Source: Perkinsus marinus ATCC 50983 (lineage: Eukaryota > Perkinsozoa > Perkinsida > Perkinsidae). From it: DNA of 64,000 nucleotides. The translations under genes were made by a program, and so were the position numbers. The stretch covers positions 214,840 to 278,839 of the forward strand of contig NW_003213971.1 of the NCBI RefSeq assembly GCF_000006405.1, read 5' to 3'. Below are positions 1 to 12,500 of this stretch, piece after piece. Each line of letters begins with the position of its first letter. Within the stretch, counting starts at the first letter, position 1. A model generated the notes under the pieces. That model saw only the letters and a list, made by a program, of their open reading frames with translations. It made no database searches and was not told where the DNA came from.

Positions 1-2070
1 CTTAACATTGCTGTCTCTGCAAATTCAGTGTTTGTGTTCACTTGCAGACCAAGGAGTGTTACACTATAGCTCATTCATCACTGGACAACTTCGTGACAAC
101 ACGATCTATACACTTTTACATCTCGAGGCTGACACAAGCTATAACTAATGTTGAGTACTGACGCCGTTATACGCCGGTAGCGTAATGCCATGATCGAATC
201 AGCTGTGGAGGACTGCAGTTAGATTAAAACGCTGCATTCTTTAGTACGATGCATTTCGAAAAAAAGGAAGCCGTGAAGAGCCGTCACTAGCCCATATCGA
301 CGATTGAACAATATTGATAGTAACCGTGGTACTGTATCACTATGGAATTCCCTGACATCCCATTCATGCGGAATGTTCACTCTTGGGAACAATCAACGTG
401 CTTTACCAGAGCTATTATTATCGACTGTGCAGAGGCAACGATTCATCGCTGATGAAGAATTCTTCAGGGAAGACTAAGAAAACCCCCGAGTGTGAACTCT
501 ATCACCCTATACACGTAATATGGTGACGGCCCACTCCCCCCCTCGGAATCCTCTAGCGGTAAAGACTTTACGGTAAAGCAGCGAACTGCTCTGTGAAGTG
601 GCAAATTGTTCAAGTTTAAAATGAGCGATTCGCTGATTTGCCCTGTTCGCGAGCAGAATAGCTCAATTTTGTTACATTGCGACACGCGACATAGCGCCAA
701 CCTTCATTTATTATAACAGTTTTCTAACAAACAACAGTCGAGCAAACTTCGTTATACAATGTGGCAATTTAGCGTTCATCCAAGTTGGATCTCGCTGCTC
801 CGCTCTTTTGGATATCAGCCAGTGCGTTCTTACACGCAACACCAACAAGAAGTTTACATTCGAATGAATTGATACTTCCTCGCTATGCGCTACTTTGTGA
901 CGAGGCACCATATCACGCACACATCAACAGTGGAGGTCTTACCGATGTGAAGTCGTTTCCGGGGCCCGGACGCGATTTTCTATTATGGAAAACCTCATTT
1001 AGGGAGGGGAAAACCACCACGGCTAGGCCTAAGCTCAACCCTCAACGGCTTGATAAATTCGATGAACACCAACGAAAATTACGTACCTTCTGCGTTACGC
1101 AGATGGTCTGCATAGTTAAAGTTTTCACAGGAAATGTGGTAATCGCGGAATAGGAGAAATTCGTTACACCTACAAATGCATGGACTAGATTTTCAAAACC
1201 AAAGGCGAATTAGAGTCCCCGCCGACAAAGCGGTCGATACTGCTGAGCGCGACAGGTGACCTGGGGGGGCGCGGTTCGTGATGACGCATTGATAGGAGAA
1301 CCATCACGAATCGTAATTCATGATATCGTGACACCAAGATGCTTCTGGCGCAAGAGTGAAGACGGACGGGTCAATACCTCTCCCGATTGGTATTGACTTT
1401 CGTTCTCGGGATTCTCAAAGGTCTGAGAATCCTATAACAAATCCCTTTCCCTTGTGGCAAACTCAGTGTGCACAATTCACCCTATGGATTGAATTTTCTG
1501 CATACCGGCACAGACTAGTGAGGCGATGGTCGGCTGATTTCGGACCATCCATAGTGTAGCTGGTTTGCCCGCGGATGGATCAGAGTGGAGAACTGGAGAT
1601 TGGCGAATGATTCAATCATTCGAACAGATCTCGAGGATGAATGAAGATTATGAATTCTTAGTTTTGACTCAGGAACGACTATTCGTTATATGAACGGCGT
1701 ACAGTTTCACGAGGATGAGCCAAACCCCCCGTAGTGCTTTGTCGTACTCCAATAGATCAGACAATAAGCTCATGTTGCCTCGTACTTTTGAACACAATAC
1801 TTATTGTGAATCTTGAAATCTTGCAATCCCTCAACACAGTTGTTAAGTCACGCTTAATAAGCCGGCATCGAGTGACGTACGGCAGCCCTGCTTGCAGCTC
1901 ATGACACATCCTTTCTACTCGCGACTTTAATAATTGTGAAAATTATATATACAGTCTGGCCGTCGGTCATGGTGCCGCTTATATCGAGTAGTAGTAGAGA
2001 CGTCAGAAACAGAGAGAGCAGTAGCCATATATACGATTCCTCTATCATGCCACTCGTAATATCATAGTCA
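1..2070. other. left flank, no recognised gene
   Basis: Only short ORFs occur here, the longest being 122 codons at 785-1153 (+). None shows a motif, membrane segment or exon chain that I recognise. The segment lies just beyond the stop codon of the PP2A scaffold gene, so its right end may include that gene's 3' untranslated region. I see no copy of element family A or B in it. Confidence 0.5.
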
Positions 2071-5000
2071 CTACGTCACCTTTATGCAGACATCTAGAGC
2101 CTTTTGGGCAATATACCTATAAGTAAGCAAAAGGGCGATCCCCGGTTCGATCCCCGGCAAGGGCATTTCTTACTTCACATCAGCATCCTGCTCTTTCAAC
2201 AAAACGTCCTTCACAGTAGGCTCCAAAGATTGTGTAACCATCATAGGGTTCTCCAGTTTATGATTCTCCAGCATCCATATCAAACACTCGCAAGCCGCGA
2301 ACCTGGCAAGATCTCATCCATCACTCAAGACACTTTCCTTTTCCCACCCTACCTAACATTAGGTACTGGATCCTTAGTAGCCTCAACCAACACCGGTATG
2401 ATATGCTTCTCGACTTGCTCTGAGCTCATCACATAGGTCAACCGAGGCAACTGAGATCACCAATCACAAGAAGTTGAAAATAATAATAATATGTTACTGC
2501 TTGTAGGGTAGTCAGTCGCCCGCTATATCCTTGTCCGTGAACTTGCTTATATTGATCAACGATCTTGGGCAAAAGGTGTTCCTCAGTCCACACCGAACCA
2601 AAGACCTCGGATATCGGCTGAGATGAATTAATAATATACGAACAATGACCTTTCAAGCATCGCCATCAATAGCATTGCTCAGCATCATAATATATTCTAT
2701 GGAGTATAACCATGTTACGATTTACTATAAGTGGTATATATTTTATCGACATAATATCTACTATATTGGAGTATATTAAGTGGCGTAAAACTCGGTGAAA
2801 AACGCGATATTCGTGGTGATATGCAGTAGTCGTGAAATATGTTTTTCACTAGGGTGTGTTTTTTCATATCTTTTCTTCACTTTTTTCTAAACTCAGTGGC
2901 TTTATGATAATACGATCATGCGGTTTACGTTTATCTCAACAGGTTACCAGTAGATGACAGACTACGACCAGAATGATCTTCTACAACTCAAGAAACGCCG
3001 AACAACACTTTCAATACCATTAACATTATAACCAATCTGCATAAATATTTCAGAACAGTTCTACTACTACTCACCTGTATATTGGCAATAACAGCCTCTC
3101 TAACACTATATACACTGTCGTTGAGGCTGCTAAGAAAGAGCTTCTCTAACTTCTGTTGAAATAACTCTGGCCCGAACAACTGAGCTAACCTGATAGAAAT
3201 CAAACCTCATACCATCATCGTCCAACTTCCCCGTTACTTAGGCATCTGTTCAATAACAGCCAGTCGTATTCTCCATTGATTATCCATAATAAGCGATTGC
3301 ACCGTACCCAGGACAGAGCCCACCATAGTGTCCAGACCCAGCACCTACCAACATTACCACTACCACTCCATTCCCTAATTCTCCCCTACCCCGCATATAG
3401 TAGCCGCTTGCGAGACCATGTTCAGCCTCACAGTGTGATGCTCATCTTTCATGAGGTCCAATATTAAGTTCAATAGGGATTTCTGTGTATCTTCTTGCCC
3501 TACCAAAACTCTCTCAACTCCTCCGCTCCTAAGACTCCCCTCCCCCCTTACTACCGAGCACCTCAGCAACATCGCCGATAATATTCGCAAGAGCCGCTCT
3601 CACCGGCTGAGATTGGTCCAAAGCCAACTTGGAAAACTGTGGCACGATAAACGTTTCGAGCTGATCCACCTAATAGGTAACCACACTGACCATCATCATA
3701 CCATCACAAACGTACCGTTAAAACCGAGACGCATTTCTTCACCGCCTCGACAGCCGCGATGCGGATGTCCTGTTCGGGATCACTGAGCAAACCAGTGAAG
3801 GGTTGCAACAACTCCGATGTTGTCAATTCCGACCTGAACAACATCTTATTTTTAAAAACTTAATTATTGCATTACCCCAAAGCCCGACAAAGCCTGTCAA
3901 AGTACTTGGCTACTAGCAGCCTAACCCTCCATGAACGGTCGGTGAAGAACGATGTCAATGCCCATACTAGATATTGCCTGATAGCAGTTCGAAGAGGAGT
4001 GGTATTAATTCTGCGTAGAAGCTGCATAATCGTATATTTACCTATTTTCGTCCTCAGTAAACTTCTCCGCCAGCACCATAGTAGAGTGCACGCAGGCCTC
4101 CCTATAGAAAAAAAGGACAATGTAACGACGTATTTCGCTGGAAAATATTCTAGTCAACTTTTCACAACAACATCTTTTCCAATAGCATCCGAGGCTAAAC
4201 TCCTTTTCCATGATAGGGAACCGGACAACCCTACAACTATCACAGGCTATGCTACTTCAACAACCAATCGAGACATGACTGCAAGCACAGCATAGACCCC
4301 CGATATGACATTGGACATAATACGATACGCATGATAACCAGACCCAATGCGGTTCGCACGGCCAAACACACGAAAAACAAATGCCAACAGTAGATCCCAC
4401 CGTATACTGCAGCAATCGTTTAATGATGATGATGATCTACTTGACGACATTGGGTTAAACTCACCAACTTTCAAACAAACCGGGTATAAAATTAATTTTC
4501 TTGCTATTTCATTAAAGCCATGGGTAAAATGTTAACCAAATGGATGAAAAATTAAATTTGTCGGTAAAATATTAATTCTACCTGAAAATGCTGTGGTATC
4601 ATCCTTATTCTACTACGACCGAGAATTTCGAAAAAGATGGTATGAATAACTACTATACCAATAATAAAAATACTACCGTATAGAATCTTGTACATCATCA
4701 GTAGCCTGTGCCCGATGAATTCCCAATAGCTCTGCTATGATAGCCGCCTTGTCAACCACTTGAAATAAGTACCTAAGTGACCCTTATCCCAATCCGGCTG
4801 GAACATAACCCTACCTAGTCTGTTGTGCTGCAGCCCTCCGTACCATAGGCGTATCATCATTGACAAGGACAGCGAATAGCCGTCTAATCTCAGCCTTCTG
4901 CGGATCAGAGCAGTGACAGTATAGGCCTGGATAGACGATTTGACCAAGGAGTGGTATGGATAATAACTCACCAGGAGCCAGACTGCATACACTGACTTTT

Positions 5001-5961
5001 GCTGTGAACCATTCACCCGCTGCTAACCTGAACCAACTTCATCATTCCTATGAGAGTATCCAATTTCCCATTACCTGACTAGTGCTGGGAAGCAGTATTG
5101 TTGACATATACTCTCGCTGTTCTCAGCAATTTTCACGAGGCCAGCAACCGCAGCATTCCTGATGACAGTCTCGTCCTGTCTGGCAAGGCACTCCAGTGGA
5201 GGAACGAGAGCCTGTTGTTGATGATATGATGGACGAGGTAGAGGAATAAGGACTCTACCTCATAATGGCCGTCCACGTGGCTTATAAGGTTGGGCATACT
5301 CAGGGCCAAGGCATATAGGACCTGCAGGAGGCCGTTGATAGTATGGCTACTACTCCTACTACTATTGATAGTATGACTACTACTCCTACTACTATTGATA
5401 GTATGACTACTACTCCTACTACTATTGATAGTATGACTACTACTCCTACTACTATTGATAGTATGACTACTTCTCCTACTACTATTGATAGTATGGCTAC
5501 TACTCCTACTACTATTGATAGTATGACTACTACTCCTACTAGGTTCCAACACTACTACCTCGTCATCATCATAGCATATCCCTTTAGCCTGTATAGCATC
5601 CATTATTAGTGGTATCTGATACAAAACTTCCCCTTCGAGTAGAGCCTTTCTATGTTCTTACCAACATCGATACGGTCTTCTGAGGTCCGATATGACTCGC
5701 TATAAGATGCACCCTTCTGGCGCACTTAGCCCTTTCACAGGAGTCTTCATTCTGCAATTCCTCCTTGAAAAATTCTACTGCATCAAAATTAGGGTCGATC
5801 TGAACTGCTAGAGTGGCAGCAGTAGCAGCAGCGGCGGCGGTCGGCGTTCTCTCCTGGGCCACGACGGAATTCTCCATGACTTCTTCTGGTGTGGTTGGAG
5901 GAGAGTCCGTAGTGGAAGTAGCAGGCTTGTTGCCTGTATCGAGAGGCACTGCTGATGCCAT
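2071..5961 (-). CDS. PPP2R1: PP2A 65-kDa scaffold (A) subunit, multi-exon
   Basis: This is the HEAT-repeat scaffold of the PP2A phosphatase, which holds the catalytic and regulatory subunits. The chain starts at MASAVPLDTGN (5961). Family-like exons follow in order down to the stop at 2073-2071: VDGHYE/LECLARQDETVIRNAAV, SGEWFTAKVSVCSLAP, NDDTPMVRRAAA, TDRSWRVRLLVAKYFDRL, LSDPEQDIRIAAVEAV, FSKLALDQSQPVRAALANI, LMKDEHHTVRLNMVSQAA, NQWRIRLAVIEQMPK, LNDSVYSVREAVIANIQ, VEATKDPVPNVR, KEQDADVK and YIAQKALDVCIKVT. The repeated D-x-x-x-x-V-R HEAT pattern and the order match human PR65 end to end. The first exon has an extra low-complexity Ala/Thr stretch of about 40 residues. At least a dozen small introns (about 45-250 nt) interrupt it. 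Splice positions in 4240-4480 and near 5640 are uncertain. I am confident of the family. Confidence 0.9.
2099..2165 (+). other. tRNA-like remnant antisense to the last PP2A intron
   Basis: The plus strand reads GGTTCGATCCC (2143-2153), a near-perfect pol III B box, followed by a 3' arm CAAGGGCA. The latter pairs imperfectly with GCCTTTT at 2099. The T stem has a C-C mismatch, no convincing anticodon arm is present, and the span is only about 67 nt. It overlaps the 57-nt intron between DADVK and YIAQKAL of the PP2A gene. It is probably a decayed tRNA-derived sequence rather than a working tRNA. Confidence 0.3.
2766..2875 (+). mobile_element. family B element, partial
   Basis: This contains the B interior (GTGGCGTAAAACTC, then CGCGATATTCG, then GATATGCAGTAGTCGTGAAA) but lacks both clean inverted termini. 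It lies in a PP2A intron, in antisense orientation relative to that gene. Confidence 0.7.
5331..5541 (+). repeat. 30-bp tandem repeat, about 7 units, in a PP2A intron
   Basis: A 30-bp unit built from CTACTACTCCTACTA plus TTGATAGTATGA repeats about seven times with only a few substitutions. On the minus strand it keeps an open frame that would encode repeats of SRSSSHTIN. However, the flanking conserved residues (DDDEVVVLEP before, YALALSMPN after) match PP2A best if the array is spliced out. Confidence 0.9.
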
Positions 5962-7160
5962 TGACTACTAAAGATAGGCCTATACAGTGTAAGGGAGAGA
6001 AACAATGTGAATCGACCAACGGTCAGTGAAGGCGAGAGCGTTTTCATGTTCGAAGGTCACCTTTTATTGTGATATGTTCCTCTACGCGAAATGTTATATA
6101 TCTGAGCGCTAGACACACACGTGAATAGAGTCGATGAAAGTTGAGAAAAAATATTTTAAAATGACCTCACCGGGATTCGAACCTGGGCCGGCAGATTCAA
6201 AGGAAAGAAAATCATTGTGCTCCGACATGGGTGACGTCACTCCAGATTGTTGTAGGTGATCCTCCAACCAGACGCTTCTAGCTTGGGTATCTTTCCAGCT
6301 CTGTACGTGACCATTTAGGTCGTCCATGTTAATCTCACTGCGTGGAAAGGCGGATGCAATCGTTTTTTGCCCGGTTAGTTTTTCATATGGTTGTTCCATT
6401 ACCACCAACATCAGCGCAAGGAGAGGCCTCTGAGGACCTACTGCGGATAATGAAGCCGGCCAAATATTGCACCATAGGCCTTTGGATTCTAGTGCCTATC
6501 AGACTCATTCTGGATGGGCCGTTCAACTGTTTGGCTATACTGTAATAATAACCGGGTGCTCAGTTGACCAAAAGTGAATCTTAAAATTGACTCTGGAATT
6601 CTTCCTTATTTGTAAGCGAGAGGGGTTTTCGGCTGCGGAATGATTTCACTGAATTACTCCTAGGTTTCCGTAGGATAATTGTGGTTCGGTCTTTTGATAG
6701 GTTCTCTGCGCTCTCCTGTACTTACCTACTCATGAACGATCCCAGTATGGCCACATGTTATTCCTGTCTCTTCAATTCCCCTTTGGGTGCATGTGGGCCT
6801 GGTGGTCTGCAGTGTCTCTTACCAGCAATATTCATCTGTAAGTTGCCCACTAGTGGAGAGCTCATCTGACCGCTACTACTCTCAGGTGTGATAAATTGCG
6901 TCTTTGACGGTATCCGCTTCTTTAGTATGATTTCCACTTCGATCCATTTGGCCAAGCTAGGGTTCGTTGTTCCAATGTTACTGGAGATATCTTTACTATT
7001 CTCATTCATCCTACAGGTAGTATTAGGAGCCAGTGTATACGGGGCTCGACTTGAATTGTCTGGTTTTGCACGGAGCTCAAAAATCGATTTTGATTTTTTT
7101 TGGATTTTTTCGTCGCTATTTTGAAAATTTTTGGAGTTCAGCAACGACTTTACTCTTCAC
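5962..7160. other. PP2A upstream spacer, no recognised gene
   Basis: This segment holds the presumed PP2A promoter (left end), a tRNA-like sequence at 6162-6239, and two minus-strand ORFs of 100 codons (6109-6411) and 128 codons (6758-7144) that I do not recognise. The first reads straight through the tRNA-like sequence, which argues against it being a gene. The second is rich in Ser, Asn and Lys, with no visible domain. Confidence 0.45.
6162..6239 (-). other. degenerate tRNA-like sequence
   Basis: The minus strand carries a T arm CCAGG-TTCGAAT-CCCGG with one mismatch. The 3' arm TGAGGTC pairs with 5' GACGTCA at six of seven positions. A five-pair stem GATTT/GAATC sits where the anticodon stem would be, but its loop is 10 nt and position 8 is not T. 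It looks like a tRNA pseudogene or a tRNA-derived repeat; I cannot assign an amino acid. Confidence 0.35.
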
Positions 7161-7486
7161 ATCACATCTCGTTTTGGGGCCGGTATGCCATCCGCGACTC
7201 CAACGAGTCGTGCCTTGATGAAGTCTTGACCGTATTGCATTGCGCTGGTGGAATGAGAGACGAGATACGCGCGATGGCATATCTGCCCCTCGAGCGGGAT
7301 TGGAGCATTTTCGGCTGAGAAGTCGAGGTATATCTTCCGGTGGCGCAATTGTCTCCTGGAGAAATTGATTGCATTAAAGAATACATTGTGGTGGCATAGG
7401 TGCCCCAAGTGGAGTTCTATTGATCGCACTAACGCATATCTTGGGGTGCCATCGTTACTCCTATTGGAGAAATTGATTTCACTGGA
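7160..7486. repeat. decayed left edge of the 53-bp minisatellite
   Basis: Diverged units are visible by their core (GTGGCATAGGTGCCCC near 7390, GGTGGCGCAATTG near 7340) and by ATTGATTGCA-type spacers. Identity falls off steadily to the left. This is the usual sign of an array homogenised in its middle and decaying at its edge. Confidence 0.7.
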
Positions 7487-8629
7487 GCATATCTTACGGT
7501 GGCATAGTTGCCCCAGTTACCGAAATTGACTGCACTGTTGTATATATGACGGTGGCATAGTTGCCCCAGCCACAGAAATTGACTGCACTGTTGCATATAT
7601 GACGGTGGCATAGTTGCCCCAGCCACAGAAATTGACTGCACTAGTGCATATATGACGGTGGCAGAGTTGCCCCGGCCACAGAAATTGACTGCACTAGTGC
7701 ATATATGACGGTGGCATAGTTGCCCCAGCCACAGAAATTGACTGCACTAGTGCATATATGACGGTGGCATAGTTGCCCCAGCCACAGGGATTGACTGCAC
7801 TGTTGCATATATGACGGTGGCATAGTTGCCCCAGCCACAGAAATTGACTGCACTAGTGCATATATGACGGTGGCATAGTTGCCCCAGCCACAGGGATTGA
7901 CTGCACTGTTGCATATATGACGGTGGCATAGTTGCCCCAGCCACAGGGATTGACTGCACTGTTGCATATATGACGGTGGCATAGTTGCCCCAGCCACAGA
8001 AATTGACTGCACTAGTGCATATCTTACGGTGGCATAGTTGCCCCAGTTACCGAAATTGACTGCACTGTTGCATATATGACGGTGGCATAGTTGCCCCAGC
8101 CACAGAAATTGACTGCACTGTTGCATATATGACGGTGGCATAGTTGCCCCAGCCACAGAAATTGACTGCACTAGTGCATATATGACGGTGGCAGAGTTGC
8201 CCCGGCCACAGAAATTGACTGCACTAGTGCATATATGACGGTGGCATAGTTGCCCCAGCCACAGAAATTGACTGCACTAGTGCATATATGACGGTGGCAT
8301 AGTTGCCCCAGCCACAGGGATTGACTGCACTGTTGCATATATGACGGTGGCATAGTTGCCCCAGCCACAGAAATTGACTGCACTAGTGCATATATGACGG
8401 TGGCATAGTTGCCCCAGCCACAGGGATTGACTGCACTGTTGCATATATGACGGTGGCATAGTTGCCCCAGCCACAGGGATTGACTGCACTGTTGCATATA
8501 TGACGGTGGCATAGTTGCCCCAGCCACAGAAATTGACTGCACTAGTGCATATATGACGGTGGCATAGTTGCCCCAGCCACAGAAATTGACTGCACTAGTG
8601 CATATATGACGGTGGCATAGTTGCCCCAG
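7487..8629 (+). repeat. 53-bp minisatellite with a 530-bp higher-order repeat
   Basis: About 21-22 head-to-tail units of 53 bp share GGTGGCATAGTTGCCCCAG followed by an ATTGACTGCACT spacer and GCATATATGAC. Unit variants (AAATTGAC or GGATTGAC, CTAGTG or CTGTTG, the TTACCG variant, and a CAGAGTTGCCCCGG variant) recur in the same order at a distance of 530 bp. The unit with GCATATCTTACGG occurs at 7487 and again at 8017. Ten units were therefore duplicated as a block. The unit length is not a multiple of three, so the long minus-strand frames crossing it are not evidence of a protein. Confidence 0.95.
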
Positions 8630-8676
8630 TGAGAGAGCAAAGACCAGCAGCATAGTGTGGGAGTATACCACTTCTC

Positions 8677-9093
8677 ATGATACCATCTACTCCTCCAATT
8701 CAGGGTGTGATAAGCTGGGTGGCATACAGAGCGTTTAAGCATATCAATAGTAGTACAGAAGGAGAAGGAGTATCATCACAGCCTTTCTTAGGAGGTAAGC
8801 TCAAAGGGAACTACAGGGGAACTGCTACACTGTTCTTAGGTGATCCTTATGCTATTGGTCAACCGCCGGCCGGACCTGTGTCATATCAGACAACATTTGG
8901 TGAGAGCTGGGAAGGTTTTCGTTATGAGAATAGTAGTAGTGATAGGGTTAGTGAGCATTCATTTGAAAGTCGAGCGCAGTGGCGCAAAATATGGAGGAAT
9001 ACGAGGAAAAATGTCGTAGGCCGGAGGAAGCGCCAGGAGCGCACTTTAGTTCGAAATGTCTTCGTACCACAACTGGAGGGCAGAGCTGCGTAG
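8677..9093 (+). CDS. hypothetical 138-aa ORF
   Basis: This open frame runs from an ATG just right of the minisatellite to a stop about 200 bp before the LETM1/Lon cassette. The product has a Gly/Ser-rich middle (residues about 35-75) and a strongly basic segment (about residues 95-125, with RRKRQER). I see no signal peptide or membrane span. A frame stop occurs 24 bp upstream, so it could also be the last exon of a larger gene. Function unknown. Confidence 0.35.
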   Translation: MIPSTPPIQGVISWVAYRAFKHINSSTEGEGVSSQPFLGGKLKGNYRGTATLFLGDPYAIGQPPAGPVSYQTTFGESWEGFRYENSSSDRVSEHSFESRAQWRKIWRNTRKNVVGRRKRQERTLVRNVFVPQLEGRAA

Positions 9094-9287
9094 ATGAGTT
9101 GTGGTGCTATTGGCGTTAGAACTCCTCAAGTTTCTGTAGTGTCACCAGGATCTTATTTTGCTGTCTCCAGTTGATTTTCCACTCTCGCTTGCTTGCAGGA
9201 GTGCCCTCAGCCCCCTCTGAAGGTGCGCCCACCGGCGGCCTAGTGAACCAGCCATCAGGAAGACCGAGTGGGAACAGTCGTGGCTTT

Positions 9288-9567
9288 GTCCCATTCGGCG
9301 GTCAGGGTAGACAGCTGGGTGGTGATTGAGGAGGATAGTAGTGAAGTATAGTATTATCCTCGTATAGTAACTATAGCGATACACTCGTGTGACTGTTTCT
9401 TGCTGATATCGATTTGAGTATAGTGGGGGAGTTCCTCATCACGAGAATAGTATAATTCATATCATCATGCCCCCATTGGCCCCTCCTGTTGGGCCCATTA
9501 GGATTCTGCCGGCTATGCTATGCCGCTCCTCAACAGTCCTCATAACTCGAACCACAATACCCCCAAT
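9288..9567 (+). repeat. presequence/promoter cassette, copy 1 (LETM1)
   Basis: These 280 bp match 15146-15425 without indels and with about seven substitutions. The block includes upstream DNA, the presumed 5' untranslated region, the start codon (9467) and about 33 codons beginning [16 protein letters not shown]. It begins sharply at GTCCCATTCGGCGG and ends at ACAATACCCCCAATA, inside the coding sequence. Confidence 0.95.
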
Positions 9568-12500
9568 ACGGAGGTTACCCTTCCGAGGTAGGCGCCAGCT
9601 CGAAGGGACTTGTGGCTCTTTCGCTGTCGATCGATCATCACTATGATATAGCCTGATTCTGTGCGGATTCAGTTTCAACGTCGTCGAGTCCATCCCATCT
9701 CTTGTGCAGGTTTTTCCAGCAGTAGTGGTAGCAGCGAGAGAGTTGACCGAGAAGGCCGTCCAGCGATGTTAAGAGGTACTACACTGGAGTGGTGGCAGCT
9801 CACGCTTAAGGTTCATGACAGGCGCTTTCAATGACGTCAGCAGCAGCAATGCAACGACACAAAGGATGGGAGGTAGTTTACTAAGGGGGTACGCAGTCTT
9901 CTCGATATGATATTCGTAGCTTCGACGGGTGTAGATGAGGCCTCAGCTGCTGTCAAAGAAGACATGAAGCAGCGGTATGATGCTGGTACGGTAGACGATG
10001 CAGCAGAAGGCAGTAATGGGAAGGGTGAGGCAGATGGCTGAGTGGGTAGTGACTCTGGGCTCAGGTGGACTGCCGTCAGCGGATCCTAGCCAGAACAAGT
10101 CTAAGGAGGAGGAGGAGCGGAAGGACGCCCGATCGACTGTTTTGCGCCGTCTCACCTTTCCTGCACTACCCGCAGCGTTGAGGATAACGTACCCTGAAGT
10201 AGGCTGCCTGGAATTTAGAAAAGGGTTGGCGGCTAGAAAGGGTACATGCACTGCGAATGGATTTGAAACATTATTCGGTTCAAGGCTTGGAGGGCGAATG
10301 GTCGTTGATGAGTATTGTGAACCAACAGTGTCGGCACGTTGTTCGGATGAGGCTCGAATTCTCGGGAGAATGGGCACTGCTTATTTTTGGGGCGCGCGGT
10401 CTTAATAAAGATAGAAGCATGGAAAGGGCTTCGCATTTGAGTTTGCCTCTCTTATGGTCGTTACGGTCACACCCTGTTTGTTGTTAGGTGAAGAAATATG
10501 GTCGGAAAGCGGCAATAAAAGCTCGAAAGGTTGCCTGGTGGACTCTTAATATGACGGGGAGATTTGCCCTTGGAACATTGAGGCTGACTTGGTCGTTTAT
10601 AAAAAATGTAATACATGGGATAGAACCAGGGGTCTTTGGGTTTGGAGCACGTGCCGCTTCCGTTCAGCCACGAATCGTTTTACAATGGTGGGCGGATCTA
10701 AAAGAGGCTCTCCATCATATGTCGGCGTGGGTGAAGAACGGGTCGAAGCTTTTCGGCAAGAATGTACAACTTTCAACACAACTAGTCATGAAGTGAGTGC
10801 GTTGGAGGATTTCACCCAAAATCTTCGCAGTGCGAAGACATATCTTTCTCAGGCAGGCCCGTGGATACCAGCTCACGTTGAGAGAACACAAGCTCCTGGT
10901 AGGTGTTGTCGCTGCTTCGATCGGCTCATATTTAGTGCAGGTGCGGACGGTCACGGACCTTTTCAAGCTAGTACCATTCTCTTTGTTCATCATCATACCA
11001 TTCGCCGGTGAGTTAACTCAATCGCTGAAACTGCTAAAGCTTCTATGGAGGTTGATGATGACTGCATGTTTTGTTTTTGTATTCAGAGTTGGCGTTGCCG
11101 ATTGCCTTGCGGCTCTTCCCTAATATGTTGCCCTCTACGTTTAGTGATAAAAAGTCGGATCACGCACAGTTGATGCGCAGAATGAAGTGAGTGCTCTTTG
11201 GTGGAGGGTTGGTTGAGTGGGTGAGCGTGTGGCCTTTCATTTCTGAGGTTGCGGGTTCGATTCTTGGTGATGCTGTTTTTCAGGGCAAAGGGAGATATGG
11301 CAGGGTTTTTCAATGAAGTCATTGCAGAGAAGAACAAACAGATACTAGAAGAACAGTCAAGCAAGTTCCGGTAAGTTGTGGTATGATAATGCTNNNNNNN
11401 NNNNNNNNNNNNNNNNNNNNNNNNNNNNNNNNNNNNNNNNNNNNNNNNNNNNNNNNNNNNNNNNNNNNNNNNNNNNNNNNNNNNNNNNNNNNNGCTGGAG
11501 CGGTTGGAGGAGGGGGAAGGGTCGGGGCCATACTTTCCGTCGCTACTCGAACTCAAACGGTGGGGGCGCTGGTCGAGGGTCGTTGGGAATCTTTAAATTT
11601 ATATATAATAGGAGTTTCACGACCAGTTTAACGTGAAGTGGCGTAGAACTTCGTGTAAATTTTAGATGTGTAGGCCCTTGCTATCGATAACACAATTCTT
11701 TTACGCGAAGTGAAATATGAAATATGCTTTTTATTAGTGTTTTTTATATCGCTAGGGTGAAATTTCAACGTTGGATCTCTGATAAATCTATTCTCCGGTT
11801 TAAGTGTTTATAATCTCTGTCGAGCTGTGGTTCGCAATATATTGACTCTCGTCAAAATGCATATGGGACTTCCTCTGCACTTGTGTGATTAAAGTGTATT
11901 CAGATTTTCCAAACTCTTCCATTCGGAGTTTCAGCTGGAGCAGATGAGTGTAGAGCAGCTGCGGGCAATATGTGCCATGTTGGGATTGCGACCGTAGGTT
12001 CATGTGCTTCGCTCCGCTGTGAAATGTGTACTTTTTGGAGTAGGTATGCATTCAAATCGCATATAGTGTTGCAGCTGCGACATTATGTTACGCGACTAAG
12101 GTGAGGTATCTTGAGGTTGAGCGTGTAAGATACGGAATAGGTCAGCTTTTGGTGAATCTTTCAGGTCGGAGGATCGCGATATTCTCTGGGAAGGAGTGAA
12201 TAACCTGAGCCACGCGGAGCTAGCTGAGGCTAACCGTATGCGCGGTATGCCCTACGTGAATGTTGATGATGACAGGTGGTCATACAGAGCAGTAGAGGAA
12301 AGCAGTACTCTTGTATAGGTTGAGAGCACAGCTGTCCTCGTGGCTTGAAGTATCCTCTAATAAGGATATACCAGTGTCGTTGTTGTTGTGGTCTCGAACG
12401 TTCTTTATGGCACAGCAGCCAGGGACGGAGAGGGAGAGGCTCGTCAGCGAGCTGAATAATACGTAAGTCGGTCGGTCTGTTTTTGTGGTAGATTTTTTCT

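Noticed and set aside
785-1153. 122-codon plus ORF in the left flank
   Set aside because: No motif, no neighbouring exons, and a minus ORF overlaps it; indistinguishable from chance.
5133-5624. 163-codon ORF with SRSSSHTIN repeats as part of the PP2A scaffold
   Set aside because: Conserved PP2A residues on either side join best if the repeat is removed as an intron; PR65 has no such insert.
6109-6411. 100-codon minus ORF upstream of PP2A
   Set aside because: It runs through a tRNA-like sequence and shows no domain; a protein gene here is not supported.
7487-8629. CRISPR array
   Set aside because: Units are directly adjacent and nearly identical with no unique spacers, and the surroundings are eukaryotic genes.
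7429-8742. Long minus-strand ORFs (70-176 codons) with repeated WLGQLCHRHI-type protein
   Set aside because: The 53-bp unit is not a multiple of three, so all frames cycle through the same bases; the openness follows from the absence of stops in the unit, not from coding.
9142-9693. ORFs crossing the cassette on the minus strand
   Set aside because: They overlap the duplicated leader and presequence exon and have no counterpart at the second cassette.
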